A stretch of DNA of 20,000 nt, from contig NW_014577342.1 of NCBI RefSeq assembly GCF_000485595.1, positions 244,949-264,948 on the forward strand, written 5' to 3'. The notes beneath the pieces were generated by a model. The model was not told where the DNA came from. It worked only from the letters and a program-made list of their open reading frames with translations, and ran no database searches. Below, in pieces: positions 10,151-18,679 of this stretch. Numbering within the stretch: the first letter of the stretch is position 1; each line of letters begins with the position of its first letter. The stretch is from Priapulus caudatus (taxonomy: Eukaryota; Priapulida; Priapulimorpha; Priapulimorphida; Priapulidae). A program made the position numbers and the translations under genes.

Positions 10151-10761
10151 CAGGCATTTCAGCGCGTGCACGCACGTCTGTCGCTTCTATGCGGAAAACG
10201 CCACCGTCGCGTGCGAGCGTTATGAGCTGTTATTCTAAATTAACCTTTAGCGGTATCGTCGAGCCGGCTTGCAGCACTCAGGCGCTTCTAATTGTAACGG
10301 CGACCTTCGAAATGATACTCGTGAAATGCGTTCGGGTGAGGGCTAGTGAATGTACGGACTGACAAAGAATCTGACAATAGTTGAAAACAACGAGATGGAA
10401 GAGTGACATGCAGCGTCGATCGGAGACGAGTGCTTGGAAGCAACGACGACACGCATTTAATGCGACTATCCATCCCACGGGAAAATGACTAACTTTCGCA
10501 TCCGTTGTGAATGTGAGGTTCAGATAGTCATTCTCTCCATGGATGAATAATTCGTTTTATTACTTGGCCATCACGGCATTAATGTCCACGCAAAAAACAG
10601 CAGTAAACCCGCAAATGTTACCCTAGGTGGCTGTGTGTCATTCGATCCTAGACCTTACTGCGTATACTAAATAACACATTGAACTATATTTTCTCAGAGA
10701 CATGGTCTCATGCAGTGTTGTCTAACCAAGAGTTATTTTGTTCTTTCTTCCCATTTTGCAG
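10151..10761. other. Unique sequence ending in a candidate 3' splice site
   Basis: No coding region is recognised. The last 30 bases (about 10732-10761) are T-rich and end in TTTTGCAG, a good acceptor-like sequence for the candidate exon that follows. Confidence 0.45.
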
Positions 10762-10817
10762 GTTTCCTCGGCTCGTTTCATTGAAATCTCTTCACGGTGA
10801 CTTCCACTGATCTCTCG
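10762..10817 (+). other. Candidate 56-nt non-coding (5' UTR-like) exon
   Basis: A pyrimidine-rich stretch ending TTCCCATTTTGCAG precedes 10762, and CG|GTAAGT follows at 10818, so both a good 3' and a near-consensus 5' splice site frame a 56-nt interval on the plus strand. All three frames contain a stop inside it, so it cannot be an internal coding exon. If real it would be a 5' UTR or lncRNA exon. Chance pairing of good splice motifs in 20 kb is quite possible, so this is only a candidate. Confidence 0.25.
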
Positions 10818-11177
10818 GTAAGTCAACGCGGTTTCACGGAAAAGATTCGCATGTTTACACGCACACAGGCGTTTTCGTTTGGCGAAAAATTACTTTGTCT
10901 TCACTAAGAGAGAGTTTCAGCGAGGCGCGAGTGATGACTAAATATTTAACGCGTGCTATAGCGGTACGAACATTCTGATTCTTTCGAGCATGTTTACGCT
11001 TTGCACGACTCGGGTGCTCGTTTATTATTTAAAAAGAACAGGTTTAATGTTTGATGAGCTCATGGTCTTGTAACAGAATGACGTACAAATTGCGCTAAAG
11101 ATTAATGTCACCTCTTGCGCGCTACCGCATTTGTCAACGTGTGGGTTTAATTATCTAGAAATATCTGAGATGTACAT
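10818..11177. other. Unique sequence, nothing recognised
   Basis: No ORF, repeat or RNA gene is visible between the candidate exon and the fold-back at 11186. Confidence 0.5.
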
Positions 11178-11259
11178 GTAAAAACCATAGAAATATATAG
11201 AGACACTAGTCTCTCTCTCTATATATATAGTCTCACTATATATTTCTATTGGTAAAAAC
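11178..11259. mobile_element. Small fold-back element (66 bp) with exact 8-bp TSD
   Basis: The hairpin 11186-11251 begins CATAGAAATATATAG and ends CTATATATTTCTATTG; the arms pair over about 18 bp with small bulges. The interior is CT- and TA-rich. Identical octamers GTAAAAAC flank it at 11178-11185 and 11252-11259, abutting the CA and TG ends. Its terminus is the least similar to the CARRAGYNNATWAW motif of the other small copies. No coding capacity. Confidence 0.68.
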
Positions 11260-11311
11260 GCTGTTTTTCGCTATTGCAATTAGTTTGTCTTCCGTATCCA
11301 GAGACACATTC

Positions 11312-11364
11312 ATCATATCAGAAGTAGATAATAGGGATTCCCTAATATCTACTTCTGATCATAT
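11312..11364. mobile_element. Small fold-back element (39 bp) with exact 7-bp TSD
   Basis: Positions 11319-11357 form a near-perfect palindrome with one mismatched pair and a single central base. It begins CAGAAGTAGATAATAGGG and ends with the near-complement finishing CTTCTG. The flanks are ATCATAT at 11312-11318 and 11358-11364; the shared stretch extends to ATCATATCA if overlap with the palindrome is allowed. It lies only 67 bp from the preceding element and shares its CA...TG organisation. Confidence 0.7.
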
Positions 11365-11569
11365 CAACATTTACTATCCTGCTGCTAAAAGGAGGTTTCG
11401 GGATGGCAATAGCGTGTGCATTTTCATTTCCTGTATATCGCATGACATTAAATTATAGCGCATCATGCGCTGCAATGTGTAACAAAGAGAACGCGTGTAC
11501 CATATAGTGATCATATATATACGCACCTGTAAAGGGTACGCACAATGAAACCGATGGCACAATGCCTAG

Positions 11570-11709
11570 ATATTATATTATATATATATATATATTGTAT
11601 GCGTGTGTGGGTATGTGTGTGCGTGCGCGCGCGCGCGCGTGCGTGCGTGCGTGCGTGCGTGTGTGCGTGTGTGCGTGTGTGCGTGTGTGTGTGTGTGTGC
11701 GTGTGTGTC
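11570..11709 (+). repeat. (TA)n followed by (GT/GC)n microsatellite
   Basis: A TA run (about 11571-11595) passes into GTGCGTGCGCGC, (TGCG)n and (GT)n DNA up to 11709. An ORF at 11603-11872 reads through this tract and is not a gene. Confidence 0.95.
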
Positions 11710-11805
11710 TGACAGCTCGGTAGAAGGGTGTATGAGGTTCGGTTCTATCCCGTCATGCCTTGCGAGTAGCTACGCTGCACGCAGCGATGTGTGTTGCCTG
11801 GCTAG

Positions 11806-11976
11806 TTGTTTATATGTCATCGTGCAAGATGAAGGTGATCACCTGCCTTTGTTTATATGTCATCGTCCATGATGAAGGTGATCACCTGCCTTTGTTTATA
11901 TGTCATCGTCCATGATGAAGGTGATCACCTGCCTTTGTTTATATGTCATCGTGCATGATGAAGGTGATCGCCTGCA
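11806..11976 (+). repeat. Minisatellite, four copies of a 43-bp unit
   Basis: Units starting TTTGTTTATATGTCATCGT begin at about 11805/11806, 11848, 11891 and 11934. They differ at only a few positions (GTGCAAG, GTCCATG and GTGCATG variants; the last has GATCGCC). Each of the first three contains the perfect palindrome AGGTGATCACCT. The 43-bp period is not a multiple of three and so shifts frame, which argues against coding. A partial fifth start (TTTA) follows at 11977. Confidence 0.97.
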
Positions 11977-12218
11977 TTTACCGTACCAACAACGCAACGT
12001 ATCGAATGCCGTTCACTCTATAGCGGGCGGGTTTCGCAGCCCACATACTATAATTGTAACTACTATTTATGGTATAGTATACATTCGAACCAAGGAACGA
12101 AGAAAAGGCGAGCCGTGAGTCGGCGCTTCATTAGGAGTATGAGAGGTGCGTGACACACCGCGGCTGCCTAGGCTTTCCAGACATGTCGCCGCTAACGAAT
12201 AGCGACCAAAGAGAAGCG
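11977..12218. other. Unique sequence, nothing recognised
   Basis: No gene or repeat is recognised between the minisatellite and the hairpin at 12219. Confidence 0.45.
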
Positions 12219-12350
12219 AGAACAGACGCTTTCTTTTCTGCATTTCATGAGGAATAGAAAACACGTATAGAAATAGTATATAATATATATTATTTCTATA
12301 CGTGTTTCCTATTCCTCATGAACCCAAATGCAGAAAAAAGCGCCTGTTCT
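12219..12350. repeat. Imperfect long hairpin (about 57-60 bp arms)
   Basis: The arms 12219-12275 and 12291-12350 are inverted copies starting AGAACAG and sharing CGCTTT, TTCTGCATTT, CATGAGGAATAG and AAACACGTATAGAAATA. Differences are a few substitutions, a 2-bp indel and an insertion of about 4 bp (GGGT) in the right arm. The 15-bp loop is TA-rich. No direct repeat flanks it, so either the target duplication has decayed or this is a local inverted duplication. Confidence 0.8.
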
Positions 12351-13018
12351 ATATATACCTACTATAATATAGATTTTTTAGTATGGAACCCGCATTTCTA
12401 CAATATGCACACACAAGACACGCACCAAACTTTTCGACATAATAGTGACCTCTTCATATATAGCAATAATATCATATATCAAGTATCAATGACTTTCCTC
12501 TTCATATATCCAAACAAAAAACACAAGTAGTATGAGTCATACGCTCTTGCGTAACAAGTTGACAATTCATACGCGCAAAATATCCATATTGGTCACAAGA
12601 ACTACCGGAGGTGACAATACACATGACGTCTTCTATGCGCAAACGAGCTGCGATCATTCTTTATCTTAGAGCAGCTATTATTTCCGTTGAGGCGAAACTT
12701 TTATTTCTAATGCGCACGTTAGGTGACCGACACTACACATAATCTAACTCTTGCCGTTTATACAGCAAAATCGTGAGAATACTTTACGTGACACGTTTAG
12801 TGTTTGCCCTGTGTCAACGCTGCCTGATTTTATGCATATTTACTATGAAGCTGGCTAAGCGTGAAATAACAATCCACATACCACAAACACATAATATCAT
12901 CACATCGCTATCGTGGACTAGTGGTTATGCTAGCTAGCATGGACTTGCCGCTCGAGATATTATGACTTCGCGCCAGTCTTGTGTGAGCTCCCAGCTCTCG
13001 CCACTCGTAAGCGACTTC
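12351..13018. other. Unique AT-rich sequence, nothing recognised
   Basis: The phrase CTCTTCATATAT occurs twice (about 12450 and 12500), and a 14-bp palindrome ATGCTAGCTAGCAT lies near 12928. The 70-codon ORF 12318-12530 has no recognisable domain. Confidence 0.5.

Positions 13019-13067
<49 letters not shown>
13019..13067. repeat. (TA)n microsatellite
   Basis: About 24 uninterrupted TA units, followed by a short GA patch (13081-13094). Confidence 0.98.
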
Positions 13068-13069
<2 letters not shown>

Positions 13070-13196
13070 AGAGCTCATAATAGAGAGAGAAAGCGAAGCA
13101 GCGAAAATTAGAAAAACCGTCATTGAACGCCTATTTCTTCTAGGCAAACCGTTGTTTGGTTAAGAAATACCAAGTGTAATTGGGACGCAGTTGGTT

Positions 13197-14010
13197 TTAA
13201 GCCTAGGACACACTAGCGATTCTATGCGCTGCCCGGCAGCGTATATTTTCGCTCACGATTTTAGAACGCCGTACGAGTTGCGCGTACAGCTGGACACACA
13301 CTGCGATTTTGTACGCTGGCCGTGTTAGCATGTACAGTAACAGGTGAAAATAAATAAAGTCAGAACAATGTGTGTTAGGCGGGAGGTTGTACATATTCAA
13401 CTCGAATTAAAATCAAATTTGCTGAAATTCTACAAATAGCCCATCTATAAATAATATATAAGTAATTAAGGGCTGTTGTCATACTTATAGGCACAACACT
13501 GCCATACGAAATCGTCAACTAAATAATGAACATAATTCGATTTATTGAACTGTTTATAGGTGAAATTACCAGTCATCTCCAGTAGTTGTGCAATAGCATT
13601 TAATGCTGTTTCCTTTGCAACTCGATTCCGATATTCTGCAGACTGTATGTCATACAGACATGGATTCTCTAACCATAAAGTGGCCAAATCATCCTCCTCC
13701 TGCGTAGTCCACACTTCTACCATGTAGGCCTACGCTGCCATTTTCTACATCATGTGACTGCTTTACTAAAATTGATTGGCTGCTGACAGAAATCGCGCGC
13801 GAACATGTGGACACAATGGCGTATTTGTACGCACGCGATGAAAAACCGGGCGGAAATATTCAACATGTTGAATACGAGCGATGCGCCGGGCGTATGGGAT
13901 CGCGAGCGAAATACGCTGCCGTGAGACCGGACACACCGCGCGGACCCGGCACCGTATTTATCTATCGCAAGCGGCCAGCGTAGAAAATCGCACAGTGTGT
14001 CCCAAAATTA
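13197..14010. mobile_element. PIF/Harbinger-type non-autonomous element carrying a MADF ORF
   Basis: The left end follows TTA (13197-13199) and reads AGCCTAGGACACACTAGCGAT. The right end reads ...CGCACAGTGTGTCCCAAAA, then TTA (14008-14010). Subterminal inverted repeats are clear: GGACACACACTGCGATTTT at about 13292 pairs with the complement of AAAATCGCACAGTGTGTCC near 13985, and GCAGCGTAT...TCGCTC near 13236 pairs with GAGCGAAATACGCTGC near 13905. TTA duplications and a separate Myb/MADF protein are hallmarks of PIF/Harbinger. The left terminus matches the next element's at 10 of 14 positions. No DDE transposase is present, so this is a deletion derivative. The right boundary is uncertain: a second end-like AGTGTGTAGC|TTAA lies at 14018-14030. 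Confidence 0.68.
13466..13723 (-). CDS. MADF (Myb/SANT-like) domain ORF, transposon-derived, 85 aa
   Basis: The reading frame starts at ATG 13723 and ends at TAA 13466. The pattern fits a MADF domain: an aromatic plus acidic start (W5, E9-E10), LATLWLENPCLYD at about residues 13-25, YRNR at 31-34, a lysine, then an alanine-rich IAQLLEMTG helix and a hydrophobic C-terminal helix ending AYKYD. In PIF/Harbinger elements the second protein is of this DNA-binding class and brings the nuclease to the terminal repeats. Here only about one domain remains, the usual basic LR in the last helix reads LV, and there is no C-terminal extension. It is probably a degenerate remnant lying inside the inverted repeats of the host element. 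The domain call is by pattern only. Confidence 0.55.
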   Translation of the reverse strand: MVEVWTTQEEDDLATLWLENPCLYDIQSAEYRNRVAKETALNAIAQLLEMTGNFTYKQFNKSNYVHYLVDDFVWQCCAYKYDNSP

Positions 14011-14223
14011 CCACACAGTGTGTAGCTTAAATTACCGCTTGACATTTCGACCGTGTTTCTTCCCCGTACTTCCAAATCAACCGAAACGACTACTTTATGA
14101 CCGACAGAAGACCGCCAGACTTTGTTATGAAAATGTCCACGTTCAATTGACTACGTGACGAATTTTCTATGGTGTATATTTGTAAACATTTGGTTACCAT
14201 TTTTTTCCATTAAAAGTAAGTAC

Positions 14224-14635
14224 TTAAGCCCGGCGCACACGTGAGTAATTTTACTCAAGTAAAATGACGCATGAGTCAAAATACTCACGCGTAATATTTT
14301 CAGCGTTCGCTGCACACGTGAGTAAAATTACTCAAGGAATAAGTGGTAATGCAGATCACGTGACTTAACGCAGCCAATACTGGGCGCACAATGATTTAAA
14401 CGCATGCGCTGTGAGTACCAGTGTCGAGTAAATTTACTCAACGCGCGCACACGTTGAGTAAAATGACGCATGAATCAAAAATTATCAAACACGGTTTATA
14501 TCGAGTAAAATGACGCATGCGTCAAATTACTCAACGAAAATCCGCCGCACACGTGAGTAAAATGACGCATGCGTCAAATTACTCAACGAAAATCCGCCGC
14601 ACACGTGAGTAAAATGACTCATGCGTCGGGCTTTA
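14224..14635. mobile_element. PIF/Harbinger-type MITE (406 bp) with exact TTA duplication
   Basis: The element 14227-14632 starts AGCCCGGCGCACACGTGAG and ends CATGCGTCGGGCT, an 11-bp terminal inverted repeat (AGCCCGRCGCA) with one difference. TTA flanks both sides (14224-14226 and 14633-14635). There is no ORF. The interior is built of ACACGTGAGTAAAATGACGC-like phrases in both orientations. Five CACGTG hexamers start at 14238, 14315, 14357, 14550 and 14602. Its terminus resembles the left end of the MADF-bearing element 220 bp upstream, so both may have been moved by related transposases. Confidence 0.8.
14503..14622 (+). repeat. 52-bp tandem repeat inside the MITE
   Basis: Units starting GAGTAAAATGACGCATGCGTC occur at 14503, 14555 and 14607 (the last partial and changed to GACTCATGCGTC). 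The first two are almost identical. Each full unit contains the 14-bp perfect palindrome TGACGCATGCGTCA and ends in CCGCCGCACACGT. Subterminal repeats of this sort often bind transposase or its DNA-binding partner; that is inference here. Confidence 0.93.
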
Positions 14636-16642
14636 CGGGACTAAATGTATCGTCAAATTCTAACCTGAGAAGATTGTTTCTCAACTAGTTAAAAATCCAA
14701 AAAACCTGGACAATTTGATATTATGATCCTGACTATTCTGGCTATGTATGAGTCACGAGGGTATGTTTACATCGAACAATATAGTAAAATAGGAAGGATA
14801 ATGCAACAATTTAACCATAAAAGGTGATAATATAGTGATAATCACAAACAGATTTAGTTACATTTTGTGAAAAAGTGGGATTTTTTTTTACCTATACTAT
14901 TTACGGTGACGTAATCACGTTCAGTGGGAACTGACCGACAATCTAGGGCACACTGAGCATCTTGGTTAAATAGCGGGAAACGTCGCGGGCTCGAGTACAA
15001 AGAACCGTGCGGGAATACCCGACGTGCCGAGGAGATTGGTTCCCGAGACGGAACTTCGCTACAGAGTTACGAATCATTGAGTAATTCAGGCGAAAGCGTA
15101 TTAGTACAGTGGATAAGCACATAAAAATGGTCACACTGTAGACTATATTAGAAGATATTCATGAATTCAAGATGTACATACATGCAAAGTTTCACAGTTC
15201 TGTACAAGGCTGTACAATTCGTGTGCTTATCCGCTGAATGATATCTTGATTATTCCCGAAGTCGGTTTCCCGCGTTAAAAACATTACTGCGAGCGCTATA
15301 TAAAATGAAACGACGCCTCTAAAGTAAAGACACCACGCCGCGTTATATTTGTTAGCTGATACAATAGACGCCGCCTTATCGTTTCTATCTCCGCGCACAT
15401 CGACCGAGAGAGCGAAATCTTTCACTAGCTCTTGATGACCACTTCGTGCGTTTATCTTGTGCACGCTTAGTCGTGGAAAGCCAACTGATTTTTGTATGTA
15501 TAGCGTCCTACTGTTTTCCCCACCATACGCGCAAATCCCCGGCTTTAAAACCGTGGCTGCGTACGTGCGACTCTCGCGCCACCTGTAGACGAGTGTACGT
15601 ATTAACTATAGATGAGCCCCAGCGTCATAGAAAATCTGCGTCGTTTGTCATCGCAGCGCGCTCCTTGTTTCTGTGTTCGTAGAAAAGCTACGAGCCTCAG
15701 CTTTCGTATGTAATCACGCCAGAGAATATGGCGATGGCTCCCCGCGGTTAGGTGAAAATTGGCTGCGATCTTCACATGGGTAAATGCTTTATTCTAATGT
15801 CGGCAATCATTTGCGCGGCAAATTGATGGAAGAGCGCCCGGAATATAAGAATAAAATAACGTTGAGTCCGTTTAAGCAAAGGTTGGCTTGTCGTACGATG
15901 TCGACGGGAAATGCTTACTTAGAATTAATGCAGACCTATTAGCCGGATTATGTGTTCAACTCGCACGACATCCATTATCATTTGTTATAGCAATACAGCT
16001 TACAGCCGCCTTCCAGTAGCGGCACGATACCGTTGTTTACAACAGCCTTCCACACTAAAAGCCAATCAATAACGCAAAAACCACCTGATAGCAGTGCGCA
16101 ACCCAAACTCCTATTAATAGTCTGCACCAAAAACCTCTTTCTAATCACAATATACCAGTTACAATTGAAAGTTCAATTCACAAAGTCAACACATTACACC
16201 AGGAACGTCGTCGAGCTATATATAAGTTTTTTTTACATGCTACTGATAATTTTGGCTAAAACGCATAACATGATTATCGTAGTGTTAAGATCCGCGATCT
16301 CTATTATAAAAAAATTGCGTTTGCGGTTTCACATTATCGATGTGCAAGATCGAAACCAATATCATTCGATAAAAATACATTACTGTCTTCTATAAGGGTC
16401 TACGCGTGATCGAAGTTTCATGCGTTCAGCATACGTCGACATCTAATACAAGAAGATGGTCGAGCCATCGCGTGTTTATTGATGAAATTCATGAAGCTCA
16501 TGAAATTCATATAACATTATAATGTGAACATTTTACGGGTATAGTGGTGCGGGAGATAAAGCCTGCAGCGATGAACTCAGTATAAGCAGAACTCGAAAGC
16601 GGCCAATGTCTTATATTGCGCTCGTACCGAAAAGGGTATATA
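14636..16642. other. Long unique stretch, no gene recognised
   Basis: ORFs at 14943-15134 (minus), 15192-15464 (minus), 15446-15682 and 16033-16395 show no recognisable domains. A diverged inverted arrangement around 14971-15273 and an ATGAAATTCATGA-type repeat near 16481-16509 are the only structures seen. Confidence 0.45.
14971..15273. repeat. Weak, diverged inverted repeat
   Basis: GCGGGAAAC (14973-14981) and GGATAAGCACA (15111-15121) are matched in inverted order by TGTGCTTATCC (15222-15232) and GTTTCCCGC (15265-15273). A GGGAATA/TATTCCC pair lies between them. The colinear order suggests an old fold-back with deletions, but only the 11-bp pair is strong. Confidence 0.3.
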
Positions 16643-16740
16643 GTACGTCTGCATATTTATGTCTGATGTGTATCCCGCGTGCACTAGAGGCCATTAATGT
16701 TCTGTCTCTCATAGACATCAGACGTCCAATGCAAACGTAC
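16643..16740. repeat. Imperfect hairpin, about 32-bp arms
   Basis: The left arm GTACGTCTGCAT...GTCTGATGT pairs with a right arm ending GCAAACGTAC that contains ACATCAGAC, with about six differences and a small indel. No flanking direct repeat is obvious. Confidence 0.5.
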
Positions 16741-16803
16741 CGTCTTATTGATATAGCGCTCTATCACTAGTTTACGATGCTCTCTGAGCACGGTTGCTGA
16801 TAC

Positions 16804-16854
16804 ATTACTTCAAGAGCAGATAAAGAAGCCTTCTTTATCTGCTCTTGATTACTT
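16804..16854. mobile_element. Small fold-back element (37 bp) with exact 7-bp TSD
   Basis: Positions 16811-16847 are a perfect palindrome around a single central base, with an 18-bp arm starting CAAGAGCAGATAAAGAAG. It is flanked directly by ATTACTT at 16804-16810 and 16848-16854. The first seven bases (CAAGAGC) are identical to the ends of the 1287-1363 hairpin, 15 kb away. The CA...TG ends and short duplications match the other copies. At 37 bp it is nearly all terminal repeat, with no interior. Confidence 0.75.
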
Positions 16855-16959
16855 ACATTCCTTGTCAACGATGCAGAGGTTCGTTGACACACGGCAGTCA
16901 TAAAGCTAACTAATTCGAAGATTAATAGCAATTTGTTTTCGTATACACATGGCATCGGT
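16855..16959. other. Short unique segment
   Basis: Nothing is recognised between the fold-back and the pyrimidine tract. A chance 62-codon minus-strand ORF crosses the fold-back. Confidence 0.4.
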
Positions 16960-17058
16960 ACTCCCTTCCCCTCTCTCGCACCCCTCGCTCTTCCTCTCGG
17001 TCTGTCGCCCTCTCTATATATATAACTCGCGCACGCTCTCTCTCTCTCTCTCTCTCTC
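16960..17058 (+). repeat. CT-rich polypyrimidine region with (CT)n core
   Basis: CCCTTCCCCTCTCTCGC-type sequence is followed by a short TA run (about 17014-17023) and a clean (CT)n at about 17035-17058. Confidence 0.9.
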
Positions 17059-17879
17059 TTTCGCTGGCTAGCTTGCTACCTTTTTATTTCTATCCATTTT
17101 ACTGTTGCTAACACACCCACTCCCACACACATCGGCAGAGCGGGGCTTTGCATTCTGTTTCATCTCATCACAAAATTCTCACGTTCTTGCATCGCTTACA
17201 ACATTACGCCAATTCTATCATAAAAGCGGGTGCAGTTATTCTCTATTTTGCCTCGTATTTGAGAGTACGAAGACGTATAAAAGTCTCGTCCAACCATTTT
17301 GTACAGCTGCCGTTTAGCTCAGGTGTGCATTCACATTACTAAGGTTTAGAGATTAGCACAAGTCTAATGGCTGAACTTTTGTTTCTAAAATCCGCGGTGC
17401 GTGTAAAGTTAATGTGAACCATTTCGTGCAGCTGACTATGTACTGGTTTTCTCCGCCATCGGCGCACGGATATGATATGGCCTAATGATGAAATAAAGGA
17501 TGCCACATCTTACGTCTTACAAAATCCTCTTATACTCCATGTGTGTGTAACATATCCGAGCTGTCCACTAGACACCATACAAGCGTTTTGCGACAACATG
17601 TTTTGCGGCAACAGCGTAAATGCGAGAGCGTGCGTATAGTCGCATGCTTGACGAGAATGCGCCGGGCGTTTCACACGCGTGCGTCTCTAATCCGGTTAAA
17701 GGTGCCTTTTGTAAGCAGGCTTGCATTGGCTCAGATGAAAATCGGTTTTCTAATGCACAGTTTATAAATTTTCAGTGTCTGGTGTTGGGAGCCGACTTGC
17801 ACATGTAGCCGTTCGACCATTCAGATCTGCACCTGTATACGCCGAACTATAGTTAACATTAATTATTAGTCGGTGCTTG
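17059..17879. other. Unique sequence, no gene recognised
   Basis: Overlapping 60-75 codon ORFs in two frames (17105-17342 and 17543-17808) carry no recognisable domain. No RNA gene or transposon end is seen. Confidence 0.45.
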
Positions 17880-17924
17880 CTCACTCTCTACCTAGTCTCT
17901 TCTCTTTCACTCTCGCTCAGTCGC

Positions 17925-18004
<80 letters not shown>

Positions 18005-18010
18005 ATTCTC
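17880..18010 (+). repeat. (CT)n microsatellite
   Basis: CTCTCT with scattered CG and TT interruptions runs for about 130 bp. The cleanest part is about 17937-17991. Leu-Ser and Arg-Glu repeat ORFs on the two strands are artefacts. Confidence 0.97.

Positions 18011-18679
<669 letters not shown>

Noticed and set aside
11806-11976. Regularly spaced repeats considered as a CRISPR-like array
   Set aside because: The 43-bp units abut directly with no unique spacers; this is a minisatellite.
15192-15682. ORFs of 78-90 codons on opposite strands
   Set aside because: No recognisable domain, and they overlap on opposite strands at about 15446-15464; consistent with chance.
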